The notes: a model not told the origin generated them from the sequence alone. A stretch of DNA of 64,000 bases from Verrucomicrobiota bacterium (GCA_023431185.1 JAEYXS010000080.1:4117-68116), one strand, 5' to 3'; positions 1-8,702 are shown, numbered from the stretch's first letter. A program made the numbers and translations.

Positions 1-1364
1 TTGTCCCGGGCAAGGTCGATCAGCGCCAGCACCTTCGGCAGGAAAATGACCGTCATGCAGATGACGAAGATGAGGAACGCGTGCTGCATGCCATCCACCT
101 TCAGGAACGGCGTGAACGCATGCACCGTGATGTCCGAGAGGCCGGATGTTTCCTGCGCCCAAAGGATCCAATTGAACGTCAACAGGAAGAGCAACCACAA
201 CGGACTCGAAAGGTAACCGAAGATACCCATGAGCAGATGGATGCGGCTCACCCCGCGCAAGCCCTTCGCGAACACCACCATCGCGTGCTGCATGTTGCCC
301 TGGCACCAACGGCGGTCGCGCTGGGCGTTCTCGATCATGTCCTGCGGCGCTTCCTCGTAACTCCCCTCAAGATCATACGCGAACCAGATCTGCCAGTTCT
401 CCTTCAGCATCAACGCCGCTTCCACGAAGTCATGGCTCAAAATCTGACCGCCGAACGGCTTGCGCCCTGGCAGATGCGGCAGATCGCAATACTGGATGAA
501 CGGCTCCGTGCGGATGATCGCATTGTGTCCCCAGTAATTGCCGAAGTTTTGTGACCAGTAATTCAGGCCCGAGATGAAGATGGGCGCGTAAACGCGGTTC
601 GCGAATTGCTGGATACGGCCGAAGAGCGATTCCGCATTCACCAGTGCGGGCACGGTCTGGATGAGGCCCACTTCCGGGTTCACTTCCATCAGGCGCACCA
701 TGTCCAGGATCGTCGCGCCCCGCATGATGCTGTCGGCATCGAACACGATGAAGTAGCGGTAGCGGCGGCCCCAGTTCGTGAGGAAGTCATGGATGTTACC
801 GCTCTTCTTGGCCTCGTTGTTCACGCGCCGGCGGTAGTAGATCTTGCCGATGGCATCAAGATCGCGCGCGAGGTCCAGCCAGCGTTTCTCTTCCTCCACC
901 CATTTGTCCGGATTCGTGGAATCACTCAGGATGTAGAAGTCGAAATGCTCGATCTCGCCCGCCTTTTGCAGGGAACGATACGCCGCGCGGAGACGTTCAT
1001 ATACGCGTGCCACATCTTCGTTGTAGATGGGGAAAACGATCGCCGTGCTGATGCCTTTGATATCGTGCGAACGATAATCGCGCAGTTGCGTCAACCGGCT
1101 GCGATCGCCGATGGCACGAATGAAGAAGCCGAAGATGGCGTTCATGCACCCGATGCTGCAGAGCAGGAACAGGATGGTGAACAGCAGCAGCAAGATGGTC
1201 TTGCTGATCGACCAGCCCGTGCGCCACATCAGGTCCGCGAACAGCCAGGAGACAAACCCCGTCAACAGCACCGCCGAGGAATAAAAGAAGAACACGCGAT
1301 GCCCGCGCCGCACCTTCGGCTGGGCGATGATCGTGGGTTCGGGTGGTTTGGCGGCCGTGCTCAT
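1..1364 (-). CDS. opgH: Glucans biosynthesis glucosyltransferase OpgH (MdoH), 3' end outside window
   Basis: Inner-membrane processive GT2 enzyme that makes the beta-glucan backbone of osmoregulated periplasmic glucans from UDP-glucose. I translated 454 codons from ATG at 1364; the frame is open to the window edge, so the C-terminus is missing. Two N-terminal membrane segments (about residues 23-45 and 54-82) precede the GT domain. Visible GT2 motifs: FPIYNED (111-117), FDADS (208-212), HNAIIR (280-285), ILSHDF (308-313) and QRDRRW (348-353, the QxxRW type). Further membrane segments follow from about 376. The N-terminus is roughly 130 residues shorter than E. coli OpgH, so the long cytoplasmic domain is absent. 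It lies downstream of opgG and an intervening gene on the same strand. Confidence 0.93.
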   Translation of the reverse strand, partial: MSTAAKPPEPTIIAQPKVRRGHRVFFFYSSAVLLTGFVSWLFADLMWRTGWSISKTILLLLFTILFLLCSIGCMNAIFGFFIRAIGDRSRLTQLRDYRSHDIKGISTAIVFPIYNEDVARVYERLRAAYRSLQKAGEIEHFDFYILSDSTNPDKWVEEEKRWLDLARDLDAIGKIYYRRRVNNEAKKSGNIHDFLTNWGRRYRYFIVFDADSIMRGATILDMVRLMEVNPEVGLIQTVPALVNAESLFGRIQQFANRVYAPIFISGLNYWSQNFGNYWGHNAIIRTEPFIQYCDLPHLPGRKPFGGQILSHDFVEAALMLKENWQIWFAYDLEGSYEEAPQDMIENAQRDRRWCQGNMQHAMVVFAKGLRGVSRIHLLMGIFGYLSSPLWLLFLLTFNWILWAQETSGLSDITVHAFTPFLKVDGMQHAFLIFVICMTVIFLPKVLALIDLARD

Positions 1365-1560
1365 GAAAATTTGATCCCGGCAGCGCGAGATTCGGTCGGG
1401 CCCTTGCTAAACCTGGATGCCCGCGTCAATCCGGTGCGGTGGCTTGGAAGCACCGTCAATCTATCGGCCTTGAACCGGCTGCTGGAGCGACCGGTTTTTC
1501 TGATGGATACGGTCGGGATGGGCCAGGGCTCGACATCTGCTCGCCCCTCCATGCTTCCCC

Positions 1561-1593
1561 ATCTGTGTTGATCTGTGTCCATCTGTGGTTAAA
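1561..1593 (-). repeat. Dispersed ATCYGTG-type repeat in the opgH leader
   Basis: The plus strand carries three spaced units of the form ATCTGTG ending in GTGGTTAAA. The same family occurs at 8591-8622, 8703-8738 and 8850-8905. It lies in the roughly 240-bp gap between the 191-aa gene and opgH, a long gap for otherwise tightly packed genes, so it was probably inserted there. Confidence 0.55.
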
Positions 1594-1603
1594 GAAAGCC
1601 CTC

Positions 1604-2179
1604 TCAGTGGGTCAGCACGAAGATGACGACCAGGGCGATCCAGAAGAGCACCCAGACCGTGATCATCTTGAAATACGGCAGACGGCTGAAGCTGTCCAAG
1701 GTGGTGATCGGCCCCAGATCCAGCGGACGCGGTACCATCTTGGACAATTGGAAGTCCGGACCCGCGCGGAGGTACGTCTCGCGCATCGCCGTCACGAACT
1801 CCTCCGGCCATGGTCCCGGGCGCAGGAACTGGTCCTGCCATTTGCCCGGCATGTCGGCCAACAGCAGGGACAGGCGGCCGCGGGTGGAGAGCTGCTGATC
1901 CACGTTCGTCGGCTTTTCCTGCAGCACTTCGGCGAACCACGTCGTCACCAGCTTGTCCATCTCTTCGGCGGCGATCTCCGTGGCGCTGCGTTGCGGCTCG
2001 TTCGGCGCGCGGCGCATCGCGCGCTCGATCACATGGATGACGAGCTGACCGAGCAACACCTTGTTCTGGATGCGCAATGCATGGAAATAGCTCTCCACCT
2101 TGGCGTAGGCAGAGTTCCATTCCTCCAGCGTCCGGCCGGCCAGTTGGCCGGGCGGATGCGCGAACTGGGTGAGATCCAT
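1604..2179 (-). CDS. Unrecognised protein with one C-terminal membrane segment, between opgG and opgH
   Basis: A 191-residue protein. The ATG at 2179 shares one base with the opgG stop (TGATG), indicating translational coupling, so I chose this start over upstream in-frame codons inside opgG. The body is soluble-looking and mixed charged, and the last about 20 residues (WVLFWIALVVIFVLTH) form a membrane anchor with almost nothing beyond it. I do not recognise the family. Its position argues for a role in periplasmic glucan synthesis, perhaps as a cytoplasmic partner replacing the N-terminal domain that this OpgH lacks. That is inference. Confidence 0.75.
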   Translation of the reverse strand: MDLTQFAHPPGQLAGRTLEEWNSAYAKVESYFHALRIQNKVLLGQLVIHVIERAMRRAPNEPQRSATEIAAEEMDKLVTTWFAEVLQEKPTNVDQQLSTRGRLSLLLADMPGKWQDQFLRPGPWPEEFVTAMRETYLRAGPDFQLSKMVPRPLDLGPITTLDSFSRLPYFKMITVWVLFWIALVVIFVLTH

Positions 2180-3735
2180 CACGGCGGGCTCCAATGATAC
2201 GTCCACGTCTCGCTGACCACCTGGTCCTTGTGCTTCAGCGTGCAACGGATGTCCACAGGCGTCTGGTTCCCTTCCTTCGGCTCCATTTTCAGGATCACGC
2301 GCCACGTGTTATCGAACGGATTCTTGAAGACCTGGTTCTCCACGATCGCCCCGTTGCTGCTGCAACTGGCGATGGCCTGCGGCGGATTATTCTCCGGGAT
2401 GTCCTTCAGCTTCGGCCCGCCGAAGTCGATCGCGATCTGCCGCCATTTTGGATTCGGTCCGTCCGCGCCGATGCGAGTGTTCAACACGATGTTCTCCGAG
2501 AGTTTCATGTCCGTCTCCCGCGTCCACTTCATGCGATAACCAAATTTGAAGGCCTCCATCGGCTTCGGGTGTTTCTTCGGATTCCAGAACGCCACGATGT
2601 TATCGAGCCCTTCGTAATGCGTGCTCAATTCCAGCAGATGCACCTCGCCCTCGCCCCAGTCACTGTGCGGCTGGATCCACACGCTCGGCACCTGATGGTA
2701 GTAATTGAAGATGTCCTGGTAATTCTGGTGATTGCGCTCGCGCTGCAAGAGCCCGAAGCCCTTCACGCCGGGGAGAGAGAACACCTGATGCCGCATCACG
2801 GATGCATTGTTCAACGGCCGCCACAGCCTCTCACCATTGCTCGACTTGATGAGCAGGCCGTCCGAGTCATGCACTTCCGGGCGGTAATCGTCGAACTTGC
2901 GTTCCGAGTTCTTGCCGAACCAGAACATGCTCGTGAGCGGGGCCATGCCGATGGTCTTGAGCGGCTTCTGCTGCGGGTTCACCGCCTTGATCTGTTCCTG
3001 CTTGCGGAGATACAGTACCGCTTCGATGTCCGCGATGGTCGTCTCGCCCGGCTTGATGCGGAACTCATACGCACCGGTGCAGCTCACGCTGTCCAGGATG
3101 GCGTAGAGGATCAGCTCTTTGCTGCCGGGCAAGGGTTTGCCCAGCCACCAATCCGTGAAGATGGGGAACTCCTCCGGGCGATCCATCTCGCCGGAATCGA
3201 TCGCCAACCCCCGTGCGGACAAACCATAACGCTGCCCTGCGCCCAGCAACCGGAAGTAGCTCGCCCCGAGGAAGGACCCCAGTTCATCCATCTTGTCCGG
3301 CGAGTTCAACGGATACAGTACCTTGAACCCCGCATAACCCGTCCGCGCGGGAATCTGGTTCTGGATGCGCAGACTGCGGTAATTGAAGAAATCCTGCACG
3401 AACCGGATGTTCTGCACATGGGTGGCCGAGAACTCGTTCACATGCACCGGCTCCTGGTAAAGATAGCCGGGATGGAAGAATTCGACGCGAAAAGGCAGCT
3501 TGTCCGCCCCCCACAAGGCCCGCTCAGGACGGAAATGGATTTCCCGATAGGTATCGTAATTGAGATTACGGAGGACCTCGGGTAAATCGGCCTTCGGCGA
3601 GCGGAATGGCTTCAGCGCTCGTTCCTGGGCCTTTTTAGCCACGTAATCGAGCGTTACCTGGGCGGATTCAGCACCCGCCGCGGTCTGCGCCACGGAGAAA
3701 CCGAGCAAAAGCCACACCAAAATGCAGCGTTTCAT
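2179..3735 (-). CDS. opgG: Periplasmic glucan biosynthesis protein OpgG (MdoG)
   Basis: A 518-residue exported protein of the MdoG/OpgG family, which shapes or branches the periplasmic glucan backbone made by OpgH. An N-terminal signal peptide is clear (MKRCILVWLLLGFSV, cleavage around AAGA). Family features include VTLDYVAKKAQERALKPF just after the signal, the FPIFTDWWLGKP stretch, LTSMFWFGKN, and RPEVHDSDGLL. Length is normal for OpgG (about 510). It is first in the minus-strand run opgG, 191-aa gene, opgH, with a 1-nt stop/start overlap to the next gene. Confidence 0.93.
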   Translation of the reverse strand: MKRCILVWLLLGFSVAQTAAGAESAQVTLDYVAKKAQERALKPFRSPKADLPEVLRNLNYDTYREIHFRPERALWGADKLPFRVEFFHPGYLYQEPVHVNEFSATHVQNIRFVQDFFNYRSLRIQNQIPARTGYAGFKVLYPLNSPDKMDELGSFLGASYFRLLGAGQRYGLSARGLAIDSGEMDRPEEFPIFTDWWLGKPLPGSKELILYAILDSVSCTGAYEFRIKPGETTIADIEAVLYLRKQEQIKAVNPQQKPLKTIGMAPLTSMFWFGKNSERKFDDYRPEVHDSDGLLIKSSNGERLWRPLNNASVMRHQVFSLPGVKGFGLLQRERNHQNYQDIFNYYHQVPSVWIQPHSDWGEGEVHLLELSTHYEGLDNIVAFWNPKKHPKPMEAFKFGYRMKWTRETDMKLSENIVLNTRIGADGPNPKWRQIAIDFGGPKLKDIPENNPPQAIASCSSNGAIVENQVFKNPFDNTWRVILKMEPKEGNQTPVDIRCTLKHKDQVVSETWTYHWSPP

Positions 3736-3985
3736 GTTATGGTCCGTCCTGTATTCAGGACAAACAGGGGCGGGACGTTAGCGGAGCCGGGCCGGTTTGC
3801 AAGCCCCTTCGGGCCATTTTTTTTCGAATCGGGCCTTCTACGGATAAGGTGGATATTGGATAGGTCGGGGTGGAGGCCGGTCCAAGAAAGGGAATAAACC
3901 ACCCTTTTTCGCACCTCAAAAAAATTCCCGATCAGGCACCCCTAGACTCCACTTCCTCTCAACTGGTCTTAACAATGCCGTGATT

Positions 3986-4018
3986 GATGGTCCATGACAC
4001 TGGCCATGATGGTCCATG
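3986..4018. promoter_or_regulatory. Two 11-bp direct repeats 22 bp apart, possible operator
   Basis: GATGGTCCATG occurs at 3986-3996 and again at 4008-4018, start-to-start 22 bp, about two helical turns on one face. They lie in the 438-bp gap between the divergent opgG and ATP-grasp genes, upstream of the candidate promoter at 4096. Spacing suits a dimeric or tandem regulator, but no regulator is identified. I see no gene in 3736-4173. Confidence 0.35.
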
Positions 4019-4095
4019 TCGCTCCCCCAGCTTTCCTTCATGCCCCGCCTTTGATTGATGAATACGATTCATGGCTCAAAACCTAGAAACGGCTT

Positions 4096-4123
4096 TTGAC
4101 GTTCTGGCCCAAAGCGTTAGGGT
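4096..4123 (+). promoter_or_regulatory. Candidate sigma70-type promoter for the ATP-grasp/alpha-E operon
   Basis: TTGACG at 4096-4101, a 16-bp spacer and TAGGGT at 4118-4123, ending about 50 bp before the ATG at 4174. The -35 is good, the -10 mediocre. Call rests on motif and position only. Confidence 0.35.
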
Positions 4124-4173
4124 AGCACCGTGTTTGGCATCGCCCAATCCAGCAGCTTGAGTCGCAACGCGCC

Positions 4174-5619
4174 ATGAAGCTTTCCTTCAGCCAGTATCAG
4201 CTCGACGGTTTTTTTGACGAAATGTTCTCCGCGCCGCATAAGGTGCGGCCCCATTACCGTCGCCTTCAGGAGCGTTTCCAGAAACTCACCAATGAGGACA
4301 TGGAGCAGCGCCGCCAGATGGCCGATCTCTCGTTCCTGAACCAGGGCATCACCTTCACCGTTTACAGCGACAACCAGGGCACCGAGCGCATCTTCCCCTT
4401 CGACCTCGTCCCGCGCATCATCCCCGCGAAGGAGTGGGAACGCATCGAGCTGGGTCTCGTGCAGCGCATCACGGCGTTGAATCTTTTCCTGCACGACATC
4501 TACCACGGCCAGATGATCTTGAAGGACGGCATCATCCCGCGTCACTTCGTGGAAGAGGCCAAGCACTTCCGGCCCGAATTGATGGGCTTCGACGTGCCGC
4601 GCAACATCTACATCCACATCTGCGGTACCGATCTCGTACGCGATGATTCCGGCCAATACCTCGTGCTGGAAGACAACGGCCGTTGCCCCAGCGGTGTTTC
4701 TTACGTCTTGGAGAATCGCCAGACGCTCAAGCGCGTGTTCCCGAATCTCTTCGAGACGTACAGCGTGCGTCCGGTGGAGCACTACACGGAGGAGTTGCTG
4801 AAGTTGCTGCAATACATCGCACCACACGGCAAGCCGAATCCGACCGTGGCCGTGCTCACGCCGGGTATCTACAACAGCGCGTATTTCGAGCATTCCTTCC
4901 TCGCGCGGCAGATGGGTGTGGAGATCGTGGAAGGCCGCGACTTGGTCGTTCGCGACAATCACGTCTTCATGCGCACGACGAAGGGTCTGCAAGCGGTGGA
5001 TGTGATCTATCGCCGTATCGATGACGATTTCCTGGACCCGCAAGTGTTCCGGCGTGATTCCATGCTCGGCGTGCCCGGCATCGTGGGCGCGTATCGTGCG
5101 GGCAACGTGTCGCTGGCGAACGCCATCGGCACCGGCGTGGCGGATGACAAGGTGATGTATTACTTCGTGCCCCGCATGATCAAGTATTACCTCGACCAGG
5201 ATCCGATCTTGCCGAATGTGCCGACGTATCTCGCGAGCGAACCGGAAGACATGAAGTACATCATGGACAACCTGCCGAAGCTCGTGGTGAAGGCCGCGAA
5301 TGAAGCGGGCGGTTACGGCATGATGGTGGGCCCGCACGCGGATACGAAGACGATCGAGAAATTCCGCAAGCTGGTGAAGGCTGATCCGCGCAACTACATC
5401 GCGCAACCGACCCTCGGTCTCTCGCGCCACCCCTGCTGGGTGGATGGAAACTTCGAGGGCCGCCACATCGATCTGCGCCCGTATGTGCTCTATGGCGAGA
5501 AGGTGAGCATCATCCCCGGCGGATTGACACGCGTGGCTTTGAAGAAGGGTTCGCTCGTCGTGAACTCTTCGCAGGGCGGCGGCAGCAAAGACACGTGGGT
5601 GCTGGACGGAGACGAATAA
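4174..5619 (+). CDS. Circularly permuted type-2 ATP-grasp protein (DUF404/DUF407)
   Basis: A 481-residue cytoplasmic protein of the circularly permuted ATP-grasp family. Family stretches include the N-terminal YQLDGFFDEMF, an NLFLHDIYHGQ segment, the LVLEDNGRCPSGVSYVLENR stretch typical of the nucleotide site, DVIYRRIDDDFLDP, and VVKAANEAGGYGM. Family members are thought to ligate amino acids or peptides; the substrate is unknown. Followed after 12 nt by an alpha-E gene, its usual partner. Families that often complete this cluster (transglutaminase-like, proteasome-type protease) are absent here. Confidence 0.92.
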   Translation: MKLSFSQYQLDGFFDEMFSAPHKVRPHYRRLQERFQKLTNEDMEQRRQMADLSFLNQGITFTVYSDNQGTERIFPFDLVPRIIPAKEWERIELGLVQRITALNLFLHDIYHGQMILKDGIIPRHFVEEAKHFRPELMGFDVPRNIYIHICGTDLVRDDSGQYLVLEDNGRCPSGVSYVLENRQTLKRVFPNLFETYSVRPVEHYTEELLKLLQYIAPHGKPNPTVAVLTPGIYNSAYFEHSFLARQMGVEIVEGRDLVVRDNHVFMRTTKGLQAVDVIYRRIDDDFLDPQVFRRDSMLGVPGIVGAYRAGNVSLANAIGTGVADDKVMYYFVPRMIKYYLDQDPILPNVPTYLASEPEDMKYIMDNLPKLVVKAANEAGGYGMMVGPHADTKTIEKFRKLVKADPRNYIAQPTLGLSRHPCWVDGNFEGRHIDLRPYVLYGEKVSIIPGGLTRVALKKGSLVVNSSQGGGSKDTWVLDGDE

Positions 5620-5631
5620 AATTTTTCACGT

Positions 5632-6630
5632 ATGTTAAGCCGAGTTGCTGATGGTCTCTACTGGATGGGTCGCTACGTGGAACGCGCGGAGAACGTGGCG
5701 CGCCTCGTGGACATCAACCTGCAATTGATGCTGGATGTGCCGGCGCAACAGGCCGCGCTCATGGCGAAAGACTGGCTCCCCATCGTCGCCTGTTTCGGTG
5801 ATGAGGAAGAGTTCCGCAAGAAGCACACCAAGGCCGAGGTGCAGGATGTGATCGAGTTCATCGTGTTCGATCGCGACCACACGAATTCCGTGGTGGGCAG
5901 CCTTTGCGCCGCGCGCGAGAACGCCCGCACCATCCGCGAGCAGATCACCTCCGAGATGTGGGAGGAGCTGAACCGCACGTATCTCTGGCTCACGAGCAAG
6001 GGCGCGCGCCAGGCCTTCGAGCGCAACCAGTACGATTTCTTCCAGCGCGTCATCCAGTCGCTGCAATTGTTCGGCGGCATCACGAACACGACCATGCTTC
6101 ATGGCGAAGCGTGGGACTTCATCCAGATGGGCAAGCATCTCGAGCGCGCGGACAAGACCACGCGCATCCTGGACAGCGAGTTCCACCTGATGAAGCCGTT
6201 CAACAAGACTTCCGGTGACAGCCTCCTGCAATGGTTCGCCGTGCTGCGCATGTGCAGCGCGCGGCAGACGTATCAGCGCATCTACGGTGCCGGTGTGCAA
6301 CCGATGAAGGTGGCGGAGTTACTGTTGCTGAATGCCGATGTGCCGCGCTCCGTGCTCTTTTGCCTGCGTCATGCGGATGAATCGCTGCGCCGCATCTCCG
6401 GTGTCGCACCCGGAAGATTTTCGAATCGCGCGGAACAGTTGAGCGGCCGCTTCCTCGCGGAGCTGACCTTCAGCAGCATCAGCGAGATCTACAGCAAGGG
6501 TCTGCACAAGGCGATGGATGATCTGCAGATCCGCTTCAACCAGATCAGCGCGGAATTTTATTCCACCTACATCAACCACACCGAGCCGGAGATCGTCATC
6601 CTGCCGGAGCCCGTGCAGCAGCAACAGTAG
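5632..6630 (+). CDS. Alpha-E domain-containing protein (DUF403)
   Basis: A 332-residue helical protein beginning MLSRVADGLYWMGRYVERAE, the hallmark N-terminus of the alpha-E family. A second family block is near AWDFIQMGKHLERADKTTRI. It is almost always paired with the CP-ATP-grasp protein directly upstream (12-nt gap), and both probably form one complex or pathway of unsettled function. A strong terminator at 6721 closes the two-gene unit. Confidence 0.92.
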   Translation: MLSRVADGLYWMGRYVERAENVARLVDINLQLMLDVPAQQAALMAKDWLPIVACFGDEEEFRKKHTKAEVQDVIEFIVFDRDHTNSVVGSLCAARENARTIREQITSEMWEELNRTYLWLTSKGARQAFERNQYDFFQRVIQSLQLFGGITNTTMLHGEAWDFIQMGKHLERADKTTRILDSEFHLMKPFNKTSGDSLLQWFAVLRMCSARQTYQRIYGAGVQPMKVAELLLLNADVPRSVLFCLRHADESLRRISGVAPGRFSNRAEQLSGRFLAELTFSSISEIYSKGLHKAMDDLQIRFNQISAEFYSTYINHTEPEIVILPEPVQQQQ

Positions 6631-6720
6631 TGCGGTGTGGCGAGGCACTAGGCCCGCGCCAGCTTCCCGTCGGCAGTCTGCGACCTCCACCGCACCCACC
6701 CTTTCCTCACCTTGGAAGCC

Positions 6721-6754
6721 ACCTCGGCACTTGTACATAAGTGCCGAGGTTTTC
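6721..6754 (+). terminator. Intrinsic terminator after the alpha-E gene
   Basis: Perfect 12-bp stem, ACCTCGGCACTT (6721-6732) with AAGTGCCGAGGT (6739-6750), 6-nt loop, then TTTTC. It sits about 90 nt past the alpha-E stop and ahead of the hydrolase gene. Confidence 0.8.
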
Positions 6755-6870
6755 TACCAATTCCCTCCTTTGGACCCGGGCAGCCACCGGAACTGACCAC
6801 CGCCGCTTCTTCGCCGGAATGTTACGTGTGCGTATTGCACGCGTGCGTTTCTTCGGCTACTTTTGCTCCC

Positions 6871-7656
6871 ATGAAACTCAACACGCTTCTCGTAGCTCTC
6901 TCATTGTTGTGCGTCGGCTGGAGCGCCTCCGCCGCCGTCCAGGCCAAGGCCGTGGAATACAAGGAAGGCGATACCGTGCTGGAAGGCTGGCACGCGTATG
7001 ATGACTCCGTGAAAGGCAAACGTCCGGCCGTGCTGGTGGTCCATCAGTGGAAAGGCCTCGGCGATTACGAGAAGAAGCGCGCGGAGATGCTCGCGCAGCT
7101 CGGCTACAATGTCTTCTGCGTGGACATCTACGGCAAGGGCATCCGCCCGAGCGCGCCGAAGGATTCCGCCGCCATGGCCGGCAAATACAAGAGCGACCGC
7201 GCCCTGCTGCGCAAACGGGTGAATGCCGGTCTCGCCGTGCTGGCCAAGAATGATCTCACCGATACCGGCAAGGTCGCCGCCCTCGGCTATTGCTTCGGCG
7301 GCACCACGGTGCTCGAGCTGGCCCGCAGCGGTGCCAAGGTGAATGGCGTCGTCAGTTTCCACGGCGGCCTCAGCACGCCGCCGCCGGAGGACGCGAAGAA
7401 TATCAAGGGCAAGGTGCTCGTTCTCCACGGTGCCGATGACCCGCATGTGCCCCCGGCCGAGGTCGCGGGCTTCGAGAAGGAGATGCGCGATGCCAAGGTG
7501 GATTGGCAACTGGTCGCCTACGGCAATGCCGTGCACAGCTTCACCCATTGGGATGCCGGTAACGATAACTCCAAGGGTGCCGCCTATAACGAAAAAGCTG
7601 ACAAACGCTCTTGGGAAGCCATGAAAGTCTTCTTTTCTGAGATTTTCGCCAAATAG
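6871..7656 (+). CDS. Exported dienelactone hydrolase family protein
   Basis: A 261-residue alpha/beta hydrolase with a signal peptide (MKLNTLLVALSLLCVGW, cleavage near ASA). Start at 6871 was chosen because it begins the signal peptide; the frame is open further upstream through the terminator region. The dienelactone-hydrolase triad is visible: Cys141 in GYCFGG, Asp189 in GADDPHVP and His222 in AVHSFTHWDAG. The HQWKGL stretch near residue 56 is typical. The natural substrate is unknown; relatives act on lactones or small esters. Monocistronic between two terminators. Confidence 0.88.
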   Translation: MKLNTLLVALSLLCVGWSASAAVQAKAVEYKEGDTVLEGWHAYDDSVKGKRPAVLVVHQWKGLGDYEKKRAEMLAQLGYNVFCVDIYGKGIRPSAPKDSAAMAGKYKSDRALLRKRVNAGLAVLAKNDLTDTGKVAALGYCFGGTTVLELARSGAKVNGVVSFHGGLSTPPPEDAKNIKGKVLVLHGADDPHVPPAEVAGFEKEMRDAKVDWQLVAYGNAVHSFTHWDAGNDNSKGAAYNEKADKRSWEAMKVFFSEIFAK

Positions 7657-7680
7657 GTTTGAGAATTGAATTAACGATAA

Positions 7681-7716
7681 CGCCACCAGCTTCAAAGTTG
7701 GTGGCGTTTTTATTTA
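7681..7716 (+). terminator. Intrinsic terminator after the dienelactone hydrolase gene
   Basis: 12-bp stem, CGCCACCAGCTT (7681-7692) with AAGTTGGTGGCG (7695-7706) including one G-T pair, followed by TTTTTATTTA. Confidence 0.85.
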
Positions 7717-7730
7717 TTATGCACAACTAT

Positions 7731-7758
7731 TTGACTATCAGTCAGTTGTGATTATATG
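7731..7758 (+). promoter_or_regulatory. Candidate promoter upstream of the DUF1499 gene
   Basis: TTGACT (7731-7736), 16-bp spacer, TATATG (7753-7758), in an AT-rich stretch 126 bp upstream of the start at 7884. Motif-only call. Confidence 0.35.
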
Positions 7759-7883
7759 GGGTGCTTATCCCAAAACTTGGGCTTAACTTATTTTGCCTCA
7801 TTCCTTAAACTGGCATTTGACTCGCTCTATCTCAAGCCTAGGTTGGTCAGCGAATGCTAGACCGTGTGAGAGGGAGCAAACGT

Positions 7884-8336
7884 ATGGCGCAAACGTTTTT
7901 GTTGATCGTGCTCGCATTCATCGCCCTGCGGGTGGTGATTGCGGTCGTTTCACCGAAAGCCATCAAGATTCGTCCCACGGATGGTCAGTTGCCCGATTGC
8001 CCCGATACGCCAAATTGCGTCAGCAGCCAGGCGGAGCGGGCCGATCAAAAAGTGGAGCCCTTGAAGTTCTCCTGCCCTACGGAAGAAGCCATGCTCCGCT
8101 TGAAGCTCGCTGTGGATGCCCTGCCAGGCACGAAAGTGATGAAGGACGACCGCATCTACATGCACGTGGAGTTCAAGACGCTGGTATTCGGCTTCGTCGA
8201 TGATGTGGAGTTTCTGATCGATGAGAACAAGAAGCTAATTCACATACGTTCCGCCTCGCGGCTTGGTTACTCGGACCTCGGCACCAATCGTCGCCGGGTG
8301 GAAGCCATCCGGCGTTTATTTGAGACGGTGAAGTAG
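7884..8336 (+). CDS. DUF1499 domain-containing protein
   Basis: A 150-residue protein. ATG at 7884 is preceded at good spacing by a GAGAGGGAG ribosome-binding site (7868-7876), so it is preferred over the in-frame ATG at 7854. An N-terminal hydrophobic segment (TFLLIVLAFIALRVVIAVV) is followed by the family signature LPDCPDTPNCVSSQ and, later, FVDDVEFLID and HIRSASRLGYSDLGTNRRRV. Function of the family is unknown. Confidence 0.9.
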   Translation: MAQTFLLIVLAFIALRVVIAVVSPKAIKIRPTDGQLPDCPDTPNCVSSQAERADQKVEPLKFSCPTEEAMLRLKLAVDALPGTKVMKDDRIYMHVEFKTLVFGFVDDVEFLIDENKKLIHIRSASRLGYSDLGTNRRRVEAIRRLFETVK

Positions 8337-8350
8337 GCGAAGAGAAGGAT

Positions 8351-8436
8351 TTGGCCCGCTAAAGGCGCGAAAAAGCGGGAATAAAAGGGAAACGGGGCCT
8401 GTGGTTCAAGACATGGGTAACACTTCCAAGGTTGAA
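8351..8436 (-). repeat. Dispersed ~90-bp repeat, copy 1 (inverted)
   Basis: Read on the minus strand this runs CCTTGGAAGTGTTACCCATG through a variable middle to TTTAGCGGGCCAA. Copies 2 (8509-8580) and 3 (8751-8834) are in plus orientation with the same ends and diverged middles. No open frame of note. The stretch 8337-8965 contains no gene. Confidence 0.75.
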
Positions 8437-8445
8437 TGATCCCAT

Positions 8446-8461
8446 TGTTCCATGTGGAACA
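8446..8461. other. parS-like site 1 (one mismatch)
   Basis: TGTTCCATGTGGAACA. Differs by one central base from the perfect palindrome found at 8655, 8949 and 10290. The palindrome is a recognised variant of the ParB-binding parS site (general consensus TGTTTCACGTGAAACA; Pseudomonas sites use TTCCACGTGGAA). Confidence 0.6.
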
Positions 8462-8508
8462 ATCCAGCAGGTGCTAACTATAGTATGTATAGTATGAGGT
8501 GATCTCCT

Positions 8509-8580
8509 CCTTGGAGTGTTACCTATGTCCAGACCCACGCCTTTGTCTCCCTGTTTCGCGCCTTTAGCGGGCCAACCCTC
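8509..8580 (+). repeat. Dispersed ~90-bp repeat, copy 2 (shortened middle)
   Basis: Begins CCTTGGAGTGTTACCTATGT and ends TTTAGCGGGCCAA, matching copies 1 and 3 but with a shorter middle. It is followed closely by an ATCCGTG-type repeat at 8591, the same order as copy 3. Confidence 0.75.
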
Positions 8581-8590
8581 TCCCTTCCTA

Positions 8591-8622
8591 ATCCGTGTAA
8601 TCTGTGTTTAATCCGTGGCTAA
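8591..8622 (+). repeat. ATCYGTG-type dispersed repeat
   Basis: Three units, ATCCGTGTA, ATCTGTGTTTA, ATCCGTGGCTAA. The same family appears inverted at 8703-8738 and interrupted at 8850-8905. Confidence 0.7.
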
Positions 8623-8654
8623 CCACCGGTTCCACCTCCGTGCTGAGTCAAAAA

Positions 8655-8670
8655 TGTTCCACGTGGAACA
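8655..8670. other. parS-like site 2 (perfect palindrome)
   Basis: TGTTCCACGTGGAACA, a perfect 16-bp palindrome matching the ParB-binding parS variant. It lies in non-coding DNA between the two halves of the repeat hub. Confidence 0.8.
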
Positions 8671-8702
8671 CCAGGTTTAATGCGGTAACCCAGAGAGGAG
8701 GG

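Noticed and set aside
7717..7725. DnaA-box match TTATGCACA near the parS-like cluster
   Set aside because: A single box. An origin needs several boxes with an unwinding region; I see no second box near it, so I do not call oriC.
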